DNA from: Anseranas semipalmata
Taxonomy: Eukaryota; Chordata; Aves; Anseriformes; Anseranatidae
DNA: 64,000 nucleotides
Direction of reading: 5' to 3'
Assembly: GCA_013399115.1 (NCBI GenBank)
Contig: VXAA01003162.1
Coordinates: forward strand, 386,350-450,349
Part shown: in pieces, positions 49,021-61,200 of the stretch
Layout: each line of letters opens with the position of its first letter
How positions within the stretch are numbered: the first letter of the stretch is position 1
Program-made: the position numbers and the translations under genes
The notes under the pieces: model-generated
What the model was told of the DNA's origin: nothing
The model's input: only the letters and a program-made list of their open reading frames with translations
The model's database searches: none

Positions 49021-51085
49021 TTCTGGTACTGTTAGAAGAAATGTGTTTTTCTCAGCAACTACATTATGATAATACACTTTTTAGTTAAGTATTGTACATT
49101 GCAGTACGTAAGAACAGCCTTTTTGAAGAGATTTGTGTTACATCATCACTACAGGATTCTTTAGTCTGATAATATTTTATTAAGCCCATTTAATAGTGAT
49201 GTTTAATAGCAAAAAACAGTTTGGAAATATATTTTGGGTTCTGTTTCACATTGCCAAACCTGTATTTGGACTTGCAGTTATGCAACTGAAGGCCCTCACA
49301 AGGTTCCTGTGCCTTCCCCTGCGGGGAAGCAGACTTTTTTCTTGTTCACTGTTGGGACAAGATTAAAGGAGTCGAGAAAAAAATTTGGAGGATGTGTTGT
49401 GCAACATTTGAAGTATAAATAATCTTCAAAAGTGAAAAAAGAAATTGGAGGTTCACAGCTATCTACACTAGTGAATGTTATGTGATGGGCAATGGGGTGT
49501 GATGGGCATCTTCTAGAGGAGATGCTAATTGTTAACAAAGGTGATTTGAGTTCTGCTTGAGTTTATAAGTCACTGAGAAAAAAAGGATTTTTCTTTTTTT
49601 TTTTTTAAGCCAAAGTGTTTTATGTCATACGAGGTTTCACAGGAAAATGGGCCAAAGAATACAATTAAATATGCAAAAGGTTAATCCTATGGAAAAGGAT
49701 ATCCTGTCATCTTAATATGCACAAGCATATTAATGGTAATAGGAACAATGCGTGTAATTTTCCTGTATATTGCTATGTAGGTTGCACTATTTTGAATGAT
49801 ACAAGCCTGATATTTTAATTACCAAATACCATAAGAAGCTGTTTATTAATAGTTTAAACTTGTGAACCTAAATATATATACAGTATACACACGTGTGCGT
49901 GCATACCCTTTCCCACCTAGTCATATGTGAGTAATCTCCCAAAGCTGTGGAACACATTTCAGCAGTACTTTATTTTAAGTGATTCTCTCCTCTCCTTTCC
50001 AAACCTCCTAAATCCACAAATTCCCAGCAGCATTTGTTGTAGTGTTTAATACCTATTACTGAAGAGGCTAAAGGACTTGCTGGGGATCAGGAGTGTCAGG
50101 ACACATGAAATCATGTCAGAGGAGAGTTCCTGTCTGAAACAGACGGAAATGATGCTTGCTATCATTTCCATATATATGGGCATGGGAAAAGGATGTCTTC
50201 TCATGCTATTTCAAAGATTCATGGCCAGGGAGGATCTATTGGCCCAATGGCTCTGACTTGAAAAGTTTGTCAGTTTATGTGACCCACACCTTGTCATTAA
50301 ACACATTAATTAAGGTAGCTGAGGAAGGATGCTTAAAACCCAAAACTTCCCAGGAAAGATCAGCTGGTATGTGTACCAGTGGCAGCCCGTATGTTGGTCC
50401 ATGCAGACTGGGCAGTTTCCAAAATGGGTGTGGCACACAGCAGCAGTATTTAGCAGTCGTGTTTATCAAAAATGTTTTTTCTCAATGCATAGGCTTTTGA
50501 CTTCGTTATTACTGATGATGTGGAGATCTTGTGGTATTGTTTGTGGTATTCGGCTTCTTTTCTGATTTCAAAGTGCTCTAACCAAGATTTATGACAAAAG
50601 ATGCTTTGGATTCATTTATTTGAAGTCACACCTGAGATTTTTTTTCAAAGGGAGAGTTGGAGAGTTATTCCTTTTTCCACTTCAACCCAGAAGCAGAAAA
50701 TTCTGTAGGGTCAACTTTTGTCTATGGTTCATTGCAAGTGTGTCTTGGAGAAGAACTTGGTTCCAAGTCCTTTGTCTGCAATAAGAAAATTTTTGGTTAC
50801 CTTGTCTTTACGTGGCCTAGGTCTGGATTCCAAACTTAGGCAAAACACCTTTTGACAGGGATATGCAAGTGAGTGGTGGGAGAGCAGGTCCTCAGAGCAG
50901 TTCATGCTCAGAATTAAAATACCAAAACCAAATATCATGTTGCAAAGGTATGGAAGTTGCATTAAGTAAAAATATGTACAGCTAGAAAGGAAATTTGTGC
51001 AATTTTTAATAAGAACTGTTTACAATTTATACTTTATATCTGCTATCCTATTTTGAAATAGTCTTATTCATTTCAGAACGTCCAT

Positions 51086-51092
51086 TTTGCAC
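51086..51092 (+). promoter_or_regulatory. GRIN2A: Candidate miR-19 7-mer site
   Basis: TTTGCAC in the 3'UTR; the fourth of five miR-19 seed matches. Confidence 0.4.
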
Positions 51093-51260
51093 TGATGAAG
51101 AACAGCTTAATCTCTCTGTCTTCACACCTCACGCCCACATGCACATGCACAGTGTATCTTGTGTCTTCCCTGTGCAAACCAGAAGGTACAAACAGAATTC
51201 ATTGTGTTAGGCAGACTCCTACCTGATTTTTAACTAAGTATGCTATTTTTATGCAAAATT

Positions 51261-51320
51261 TTATACATACATGTATATATATATAAAGCTATATATAAGC
51301 TTATATATATGTATATGTAT
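51261..51320. repeat. TA-rich tract with a 20-bp palindrome
   Basis: Low-complexity TATA-rich DNA in the 3'UTR containing a perfect palindrome centred on AAGCTT (51290-51309). A Pumilio-type TGTATATA at 51272 lies inside the tract and may be incidental. Confidence 0.8.
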
Positions 51321-51886
51321 AAAGTTTTTTTGGAGGAATGAGGGGAAAGAGAAAAATTCAGCATTGTGACAGAGATTCTACAAACATTTATTAACAGTTT
51401 CAAGTAATGTATTGTTATTTTGAGTTTGATTATAAGTTATTTGCAGTTGTACTCTGAAAAAAATGAGATGTAGCCATAAATTAGTATTGGATCTTTGGTC
51501 ATCATCCTAAGGCTTTGGGTTAGTTTCATCTGTATCTTGAGAAGAATTCACAATATTAGCTTTGGATTTTGCTCAGAAAGAAAATTAGTTATTAGTACAC
51601 ACGGAAAAGTATTCTCATTCTGATGGGGAAAAAACTCCAGGTGTACCAATTTGTACTGGTTACACTAATCTACATTGCAGTTGAAGAAATTTGCATTCCA
51701 TAAATAACATCTTACCAGAAATCTTGGAACCATTTGATTCCACACAGAGTAAATTAAAAAGCCTATCACTTCTTTATTTACTAGTGCAATTTACTGTAAC
51801 ATTCTCAAGAGCATAATATTTCAAACCAAAGGGTAAGTCATAAAATTCCAATTGCTAGCAAAGAATAGTAGAGGTTTGAAGACCTC

Positions 51887-51893
51887 TTTGCAC
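51887..51893 (+). promoter_or_regulatory. GRIN2A: Candidate miR-19 7-mer site
   Basis: TTTGCAC in the 3'UTR; the fifth miR-19 seed match, about 740 bases before the distal poly(A) signal. Confidence 0.4.
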
Positions 51894-52542
51894 CTTGGGA
51901 AATAAATCAGGATGTTAGAGTAGAAATAAAAGTCTATTGGATATGGAATAAAGCATAAAATAATTCATTTTTAGGAGAATCCAGAATTTCATGATAAAAT
52001 TCATAGTTTAATGGATTCTTCAAAAGAAAAGGTTTGGGGAAAAAGAGAATAATTAAGAACTAGTTTTGACATTCCAATTACTGCCTGTTTTATTAGATAG
52101 GTTTAGCAAAATGAAATTAATTTTAACATGCAAGTGTCTGTGCAGACAATTTAAACTGCCATGCTATAGAGATATGCACACCCCCAGCTACCCCTGCATC
52201 CATCTCTCCATGCCCTTAAAACCCTGGTGGTAGTAGGATCTACCCGACAGCACACATTACAACTTGAAGGAGCTGGGAGTCATACAATTCTCTCCTGCAT
52301 TACACATACTGTCTCACAGCAGTTCACCCCACTCATATTTTAACCCAGTGCATGACTGAGTGCTAATACTGTATAAATATTTTGAAACATATCTAAAACA
52401 AATGTTTGCTTCAAACTTTTTATGATAGAAAAATATATAATATTATGGTTGTCTTACAAATTGTATTGTGTTCTTCCTTTTTGTTAAATATGTAGAAAAA
52501 CATTAAGGGAATGGGGGACTCGAATGTCTGTGTGTACCGAAA

Positions 52543-52550
52543 TGTATATA
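52543..52550 (+). promoter_or_regulatory. GRIN2A: Pumilio-type element TGTATATA
   Basis: Exact PUF consensus 76 bases before the distal AATAAA. It pairs with a second element 48 bases downstream. Confidence 0.55.
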
Positions 52551-52597
52551 ACTATTTGGAGAAAACACACGTGCCAAGTATAACATGATGTAAAAAA

Positions 52598-52605
52598 TGT
52601 AAATA
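52598..52605 (+). promoter_or_regulatory. GRIN2A: Pumilio-type element TGTAAATA
   Basis: Exact PUF consensus 21 bases before the distal AATAAA, so it will be present in every full-length mRNA close to the poly(A) tail. Confidence 0.55.
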
Positions 52606-52625
52606 TATGAAAAACTCATTTTTCT

Positions 52626-52631
52626 AATAAA
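52626..52631 (+). terminator. GRIN2A: Distal poly(A) signal of GRIN2A
   Basis: AATAAA followed, 40-60 bases on, by the GU/U-rich stretch CATTCTTGTCTGTGTTCCTT. Its distance from the stop codon agrees with the known long 3'UTR of mammalian GRIN2A. Cleavage is expected about 10-25 bases after the hexamer. Confidence 0.75.
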
Positions 52632-53610
52632 GATAATTTCTGCCAATTGATATGAAAATGAACAATGGAATCATTCTTGTCTGTGTTCCTTGTTAAATGG
52701 TGTAAGATGAAGCGTCATCTATGAATAAGGGTTACCTTTGTTTTTTCATATTTGATTTGAAAGGTGTTAACAGCCACATGTTTTGAGTCATCCTTTGCTG
52801 TTAGAAATTATATAAAGGTGAAGACGCCTGAAGCTAAAGCTGACAGTATATACTTGATGTTACCAGTTTAATTTAGTTCATGAAAAGGACGGAGACAATT
52901 AACTTATGAAAAATTCATTCAGTGTGAGAAGTCTAGCTTGAATGATGCTCCTCAATAGAGGGAGCATAGGAGGTGAGTTAAGGATGGTCCTTTAACACGT
53001 GGCACCATTTTCACATATTCTGAAATACATCAGCCATACAAAACACAAGGGGCCTGTATGAAGAGAGGATCTTGGCTGCAGAAATGCACGAAATCGTTGT
53101 GGTGATTGTGGAGGCAGCATCCAGCTCAAGCAGAAAATGTTGTCAAGAAGGCTGCTGTTCCTGAGAGGGCTGGAGATCTGTGGGTGTGAAGTGCTCCTGC
53201 CATGACAGCACTCTCAGAGGGTGATCAGGTGAGGATGGGGGAGAGCAAACCAAGGGGTAGAAAATGGCAGAGATATGTTTAATGCCTTTGATATCAGCAA
53301 ACTTGTTTAATGTTCTGATTAATCAAGACTTCAGTTAAAATAGGGGATTTAGTGAAGCAATCAAAAGCTTTTCAAAGAGTTGACCTTTTGCCTAGCCAGC
53401 GGACCTAAAGGAACAAGGTTCACATGGAGCTCCTAGGTAGTTCTGTATGACCCCATTTGCCAGAATTTCAAATCAGCTAATGAAAGTGTTCCTTTATTCC
53501 ATAAAATGGGGATAAACAATCACTCAGCAGTTAGAATAATGTTCTTGGAGGCAGTGGGATGAAAGCCATTATATAAATTCAAAGCATCATTTTGATAAGC
53601 ATGCTATGCA

Positions 53611-53672
53611 ATGGTTGGACTTGATGATCTTGGAGGTCTTTTCCAACCTAAATAATTCTATGATTCTACGAG
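53611..53672 (+). mobile_element. CR1 LINE 3' end, short fragment
   Basis: About 60 bp match the CR1 terminus: GGTTGGACTTGATGATCTTG, GAGGTCTTTTCCAACC, and the terminal repeat ATTCTATGATTCTA. It is strongly 5'-truncated. Confidence 0.92.
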
Positions 53673-56600
53673 TGGAATGTAAAAGTAACGGACAGGAGGT
53701 GAAAGGTTGCTCACAGATCTCTCAGCAGAACAGTCCTGTTTGTTTGTTCCCATGATAAACATGACTGCACAGATAATATGAGTGATATAAAACTCAAATT
53801 CTGTTCTTAATGAAGTTTTTAATGAGTAAAGACTGCTGGGCTTACTCTCATCTGCTAGAATGCAGTTTTAAAGGGACTCCTCTCTATTTTTATCTAAACA
53901 TTCCCATTTCATGAAATAGTATAGCATAGAGTAACCTGAATGGCTTTGTTCACATGCAATGTTGTCTCCCAAAGTCCCAGTTCAAGTCCTCCAGTCATTT
54001 AAAAGAAGCAGGAGTCTATAAAGGAAACAGATGATGCAGGAAACAGCTGTGTGATTGTGATCTGGAAACACCATTTTCTGGCTGAAGAGCTAGGCTGTTT
54101 TTTGTATCCAGGCTGCTTCTGCCATCTCTACCTGTCACCGTAGTTTATTTCTATCAGTGCATGTATAAGTCATCTCAACTTTAGCTTTGATTCATTTTGG
54201 GATCTGCTCTAAGATAGTCATATTCTCCTAGATCCTTCTTTTGAATCTTTGCTGATGTGTCTATGGCAACTGTAAGTCCTCCACAGCTTTGCTTGTTTAA
54301 AATAAAATTAAGTGGTGACTGAGAAATGGAAGCATTTTAAATCTGACATATTCTGCACAGTGCTGCCAGCAGTGTTCATAGCAAACTGAGCAATTCACTT
54401 GGTATGAACACGTGTTTTCCTGTAATTTGGACACAAAACCACCTGTTTTATGGCCAACTGCTGAAGTTAACTTGTCTTTATATACAGGAATACCAAACAT
54501 CCTACCTGTGCTGTTTTTTCTTTTTTTTCCTCCATTGATCACACTTGCCACTTGTCTCTCTGCTTCTGCCAGCAGTGTACAAACAGCTTTAATTTCCCTT
54601 TATGGACTTGTTGCGGTGCAAAAAAATCAAATCATGGCTCCTACAAATTGCATCAAATCCATTGTGCAATCTATCTATCCTGTACCACTGCTGTTCTTCT
54701 CCAACTTGCAGTCTCCTTCTAATTTATTGATAATTTATTTTCCACTAGATAGCTTACATAGGATGATCATTACAGAAATTTTCTGTATTATTTTCAAATC
54801 AATATGCTCAAAACTTACTTATTAGAAATAATTTATACTTACAACGTATGTGATAGTAGTTCCTTAAGTATGGTAATAATTATAATTCACTGAAGTTTCT
54901 TAGCACTGCAGTGGGCAACAGGGGACAGTAACATAGAAGTTAGTCGTGATTAATGTTGTTTACACAAGGTTATTGCAAGATCAGAGACATTTTCCAGTGA
55001 TCTCCATGCCGTTCCAGGTTTCATTTAACAGCAACATTCCAGGAGCCTTAAAATCCTATTTGTGCTGCAAAAGCACAATGTTTGTTGTTTTCTTTCTCTT
55101 TTTAGAGTGGACCTTAGCCTGCCAGGTAGATGTGACGCGTCTAGTGAAATCATTGAAACATTTTCAAAGACTATGCATGGTTAGGCCAGTAACATCTCGT
55201 ACTTCATGTAAAGAGCTGTGAAAGTTACAAAAAGCTGAAAATCTGAGCATAGGACTTTAAAGAGAAAAATACAATATTAACCAGGTTTGAAAGTCTAAGG
55301 CCCTCTCGTTATAGAAGTGTGTAGTTCCACTAATTACTTTATGATGTTTGACACTTCAGAAGGTTGGCTATGAGCAGCTCTCTCCCTTTTTCCAGCACAG
55401 AGAAAAGCAAACCAACCAGGAGTCATAACAGGCATTTCTCTATGCACAAAACAGAGACTTTGGATAGGTTTTACTTCTGATTTCCAAGATGGTATTTTTT
55501 TGTCAGCTAAGAAACTTCTCAAATGAAGAAAAGCTTCTGCATTTGTACCACAGTATCACAATGCCGATTTCACCCTCCTCTTTTCCAGCTAGAGAAAAAA
55601 CACCAAATGTATAATTCTTGTAGCTGAAATGTCTCTGAGTTCCTTTACTGCAGTTGCAAAAGAAGAACCATTTGTGTACCTCAGAGAGGATAAAAGCTGT
55701 AGGAAGGGGGTGACTAGACTAACTTTGATTTTCCTCTGAGAACAAGACTGCTGTTGCATTGATCTGGCCACAGTGACTGTTTCCTCACACAGGCTTTGAC
55801 ATCTGCAGACTGTGTTAATCCACGTTACCCATTTTATTTTACACATAAATGCATGTGAGGGGCTTAGGTCTAAAAGTAGGGGTGGGGATGATGTGCGGAG
55901 GGTTTTTGTTGTGGGAGAAACTTTCAAATAGAACTGGACAACTGTGAGCATCCTGCAAAAAATGGTGCAAATCTCTTTGAATGTGTCTCACCTGTAAGAA
56001 CATCTCACAGTAAGTCTTAACCAACCAAGAAAATAACTTATTAAATTCTTTAAAGAAAAATCAAATCTCAAATTTTTACTCCATTTAGATTTTTACCCTA
56101 AACAAATATGGGAATGATTTCTGGAAGATAATCAGGTCATGTTTTGCTCAGCTTTAAACCCACTACTGTTCCTTTCCATGGATGCGCTGTTATCTTAGCA
56201 AATGGAGCACCCAATGTGACCTTAACTATATTTGTACTTCTGCTTGCTTTCACATATCTCTTCTCTGAACTAAACAGCTCTACTCTTGTAACCTTCCTTC
56301 TAGTTTCCCATTCTCACTGTCTACTCCTAACAATTTTCTGTTTCTGTCCCTGCTAGAACATTATGGAAGTGTGAGCTCCACCTCGAACCAGATCTGCTGG
56401 GTCAGCACATTTCCATGTGTTAGTTAAGTGCATTGTAATATCCATGTTCTTTTCTATTTCTGTCTCTACAAAAACTAACTTTGCATTTATTTCTGCACTG
56501 CCACTCTGCGATGCGAAGATGATTTCAGTATTCAGAGTATAATGCCATCTATAACCTTTTTTTTCAGATGTTATTTTTGCACTCAAAACATTTGGATAGC

Positions 56601-58102
56601 TTAAATCATTTCCCTTGTGTATATTTATTTTCTGGCATTTCTAAACACTTTTTTTTTTCCTTAATATTTGAGCCTGATAGGTCATTTTAGATCTCCTTCA
56701 AGTCATTCTAGGTTGGAATAGCAAAGAAAGGAAAGGTCCTCCATGGGCCAGGGCCAGGGCTAGGCTAGCAGTTCTCTGCTTTAAGGGACAGCGGATACAT
56801 TTGCATACTTCTATGACCTAAATGCCTATGTGTGGTGGCATTGCATTCCATGTGCTGAGGACTTTCTGAATTAATGTTCAGCATCAATAAAAGCTTCATT
56901 ATGTAATCCGGTGTGCTGGGTTAGACCACTAAATGCTTTGAAGTCAGAGAATGAGAAATCCAAAGTTTAGGTTATCAAGAAAAGTGTTAAATATTGATGT
57001 TTTGAGAAAATGGCACACTTGTCTTTAGTTATTACTGCAATCTTAAAAAAATCACAAGTATATTTCTGTGAGGAGCTGTACACAGGCAGCAGAGCCAGTC
57101 GTACAGGGAGAAATTGAGTCATTGGTGAAACTAACCCTATTTGATCACAGTATTTTACATATTTGTCAGGGCTTAAAGCAGTGGGTGGGGAGATAGGAGA
57201 GTACATAAACCAGACTTGCCAGCTCGTTGCTCACATCAGTGTGTTCCCCAGCTGGTCCTGCATACTTCCTGTGGCAGCATTTTCTCTTTCTGAGGCTGGA
57301 AGGGAAAGTCAGATATAAGGCTATCTGCAGTGTGATACTTACGCTCTCTTACTGTCTGTGGGCTACTGCTTCAGACTGCAATCCTGTACCATACTTGCCT
57401 CAATGCTGTAACAACACAATCCTATGATTTTGCATAAGAAGGTGACGTAGTTATTTACACATGGGCAACCCACAATAAATTAAATATCAATTAACTCAGA
57501 GTGAACTGCTGTCTATTACTCTAGTGAAGATGCAGGGTATTTTTGGCTCAGCAGCCTGTGCACTTAGGGCTGTGCTGATGTGCACAGAGACCATTATGAC
57601 CTGGGAACACCTTGATCCTCCTGATTGCAAAGTGTTCCCACTGGCTTCTTGTATGGGTGTAACTCAGAGAGAATTTGGTCTCAGTCTTTACCTTGCACTG
57701 CGGGGCTTTAGCAGTCCAGAAATGTGGCTGCTGTTGAGAATATGTCAGGGCTGCTGATAATTTAGGGACTGGTTATGTGTATGTGTATGGGCGTGTATTT
57801 TAAAGAAGCAGCTTCTCAAATCCTCATGCAATGCTCCCAATACCGAACCCTCATTTGCTGATTTTAGCAGCAATCATACGAGTGATTTTTAGGGAGACAG
57901 ATGCCTCAGTGGTCAGTAAGGCTGGAGGAACATTGCCTGTGTGTGTCAAACAGAGCTTGATAATGCCAGGTGCCACAGATGGTTGGCCAGTTTATATGCT
58001 AATAGCATGTCCTGGATTAAGATATAAAACCTTGCACTTTCTGGTCAGGAGCCTGGAGTTTACAAAAGTCCTGCTTTATTTTTGGTTGGAAGCAAAGCAG
58101 AT

Positions 58103-58211
58103 TTCTGGACTGGGAGTCTGGTTTCTAATACTGGCCCCAGCATTGCCATGCTGGATCTTGTAAGTCACTTCACCTCTTTGCTTTCACTCCCACTGCTCCT
58201 CCATTTGAAAG
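58103..58211 (+). mobile_element. Probable ancient MIR/CORE-SINE relic
   Basis: The order of elements resembles the MIR consensus: CTGGACTGGGAGTCTGG, then TCTAATACTGGCCC (compare TCGAATCCTGGCTC), then CTGGATCTTGTAAGTCACTT and CACCTCTTTG (compare GACCTTGGGCAAGTCACTTAACCTCTCTG), then a pyrimidine-rich stretch and CCATTTGAAA (compare TCATCTGTAAAA). Identity is low, as expected for an element older than the bird-mammal split. The call is from memory of the consensus and could be chance. Confidence 0.45.
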
Positions 58212-61200
58212 CAAGGTCCTTGCCAGAGTCGGTCTCTTGCCACTTTCTCGTTTGCAGCAGGCACTGAAATAAGAAGCTCCCAGTCTTGGCAGAGGCCAAC
58301 TGGCTTTGCAGCAATAAAATAGTTAAAAATACTCAAATACTCCATTTTCTCCTACCTTGAAGGCTACTGGGATAACTTCACAGTATCTAACCATTTGTCA
58401 GCAGAAGCCTAATGTAAAGAGAGGTGCAATGAAACTGAGCACACCTCTGGAACCACCAACATGTGGGATGAAATATGACAATGAAGATAAACTTCCAGAT
58501 TGGTCTCGACCCACACCTGCCTGCAAGACAAACTGCAAATCCCTGCCAGGCCTGACACCATCTTACTCTTCGTACTGAGGGGACTTGTTTGCAGAGTGAG
58601 CACATGGAGGAAGCATTATTTTTAAAGCTACAGACCTGAAATTAATGGCAAAGCATGGGAAGCATTAGTCAGTTTGTCCTCCCTTGGACACTTTGGCCTG
58701 ATCTTACACAGAAGCTTCATCGTCCATTAACCTTGTATAAGTTATGTTGCTAGATCATTTTTTAAAGACTTTGCCATGTTATATTTTCAGTGGATCATGC
58801 TCGTGATATTTGCTGTACATTAGACCCTTGTGAACTTACTGAAGTATCCTCAGAGGCTCTCGATGAAAGTGTTTCCTTTTCTTTGCCTTAATTTTTCACT
58901 GTTTTTGCTGGCAGGTTGGTTGTGTACAGTGCACAGCAGCTGTCCTGAATGTTACTGCACCGTCCTCCTTACAACAGGCACAGAGGAAAAGCCCTTTGGA
59001 GAAAACAGCTTTGTTTCCCCTTAAGAGCTTCAGCATTAGAAAAATGATTATAAAAGAGGGCTTAATATGAGACTTTGAGTTAACTATAACAAGAGGGATC
59101 CAAATATTTTTTTAATGAGATAGGTTATAAAAAGAAAAGTCCTGTAGTAATGGTTTCGGAGATTTAATCAGAAGAGTTGATTCATATTCCAGAAATGATC
59201 CTTGTGCCACAGTTAGATCTTCATTAATGGTCTGCATTTTAATGGTCCACCAATCAAACTAAAGTTCTCTTTGTGGACGTAAGATGGTGACAGTCCTATT
59301 TTAACATTATGATGTCTTTTCATTGCCTTCAGTGCACAGTGTGTGCCAAAAAAAAAAAAAAAACCTCAGACTTTTTTTTTTCATGGAGCCCTTATTTGAA
59401 CTGGCAGGTGGGGGGGGGGAGCAGGAGGAATGGGTGTCACTGGGTAACTTAATAGGTTGATGCAAGGTGTCCATCCATTCATGTGAAATAAAGTATCTAA
59501 TGAATGTTTCACAACAATAATAATAAAAAAAAGTCCCCTGCAGAAACTCTGCTTTGGAATTACTGAAGCCATGAGGAGAAAAGTAAGAAGTTGTATTTCC
59601 TACTGTTCTTTCTTTCCTGGTGCAGACAGAGGCGTGTTTGGAGTGTGGAAGTGCTGGAGATGGGATGGAGCAGGTACATGGCAGCTGCTGCCAGTGAAGC
59701 ACCTCACCTGGCACTGCCCTGCTTGAATTTCATATTGTACAACAGCAATATTATGGTCTGAATACTGAGAGGTGTCGTGCAGTCCTGGTATGCACTAACT
59801 CAATACTGTTGCCATCTGATGTAGATGAATCTCCTGAGTGTGAGTGAGCCAGTTTTCTGTTCCCTGATGTGCTGGTGTAAGTGTTACACTTCCCAAAAGT
59901 GATATAATCCCCGCAAATATTTATACGACTGATTTGAATTCTTGTATTTATTTACATTTTGATTGCTACAGATAGAAGAAATCCTCTACTTTGAAGTTTT
60001 ATTACATTAATGAAGCTAGTTTAGTGCAGCCTAACTCATTTTAGGAATTCTCCTCAAGAAGCCAAGCTTCATAAAAGATAATTTCAAGTAAAATACAATG
60101 ACACCTGAATAAGCTATTTCACCACATCTCTTCTTAGATATATAGAGGAGAAGAAAGAGAAGCATATGGCAAATTTCTTAGTGAGAAGTTCAGCTCTCAG
60201 CAAAACTAATTATTTTTCTGTAGAATAACCAAGTTAGAATAAAGAAACCTTAATTTTTCTCTTGGTTCTTTTTTTTTTTTTTCCCCCAGTCCCCTTTCTC
60301 CTGTGATACCTTACCTTCTCCTGGGAATACGCACTATGAAGTATCCTGCCAAACAGAGAGAGTATTGTAAGTTTTCAGGAGCCTTACTAATGCAGTGGAC
60401 TCTGGCATCATTGTCTTCAGGTATGCTGTCACCCTTTAAATGATTTGAAAATGTTGGCAACCATCTCCCAATATGTATTTCTTCTGTATTAAAGCTCCAA
60501 CAGCACCTAATGAAACAAAGACCTGGTATAATACCGGTGTGTGGGGGTGACAGGACCACCTCAGGATTTATCCACAGATGATGTGACACTAAATTTCAGC
60601 CTTGTGCAAAGAGCCATATGCTCTCACTTGTACTGGTCTTGTTGGCGTAAGGTCTGTCCTATTTGTAGGGAAGCGTCACAGGGATCGGTTTCTATTCAGC
60701 CATCCTTGATGCTTTGTCCTTTCATACCTGCGAGAGAAACTGTCTGCGCAGGTGCCAGTGCAGAAATACATCAGCTAAGCTGTGAACAATGAACTACTTT
60801 CTTTCCTTTCTTCGAACACTGAATTCAGATCCTTAAAAAAAAATAGGACAGGTCGCACAGGGAACAAAAACCTTTCAGTTCAGAGAGTGCCTGGGTAGGT
60901 TGCAAGTGGTGGATATGAAAGGTCTTGTCAGATTTTATGTTCAACTGGTGTGTGCAGTACAAGAAAAAAAAGCTAATGTACGTGTATTGCACAGGCAGGT
61001 ACGGAGGATGCTGTCGACTCCATTGACTTCTGTGTCAGACTGAAATACTTTGAAAAATCTGTTTTCCCCAGTGTGGATGTCTTATCTGTTGAGTATACCA
61101 TGCACTAGATGGTTTAAAATCCTTGTATTTCCCCACATGATTACTTTTGTAATGACGTGCAGCTGCAAATGGATTTATACTCTCTAATTTCCTTCCCATG

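Larger units (their letters stand above)
42364..52645 (+). other. GRIN2A: GRIN2A 3' untranslated region, about 10.3 kb
   Basis: No coding frame of note follows the stop codon. An AATAAA at 52626-52631 with GU-rich DNA at about 52671-52693 marks the likely distal end. Human GRIN2A mRNA also has a very long 3'UTR, of the order of 10 kb, so the length fits. Other AATAAA hexamers occur at 42555, 42944, 42948, 45132 and 48846 and could give shorter forms. The region contains candidate miRNA and Pumilio sites (listed separately), an A-rich tract, and a TA-rich palindromic block. I recognise no transposon inside it, which is consistent with constraint on the UTR. The end point is inferred and no transcript data were available. 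Confidence 0.8.

Noticed and set aside
55080..55221. Pyrimidine tract plus AG followed by an open frame, resembling an acceptor and exon
   Set aside because: No donor, no protein similarity and no other exon nearby; chance similarity is the simpler explanation.
58357..58578. 73-codon frame with a Pro/Ser/Lys-rich composition
   Set aside because: Not recognisable, also open on the opposite strand, and without supporting signals. A chance frame cannot be excluded, so no gene is called.
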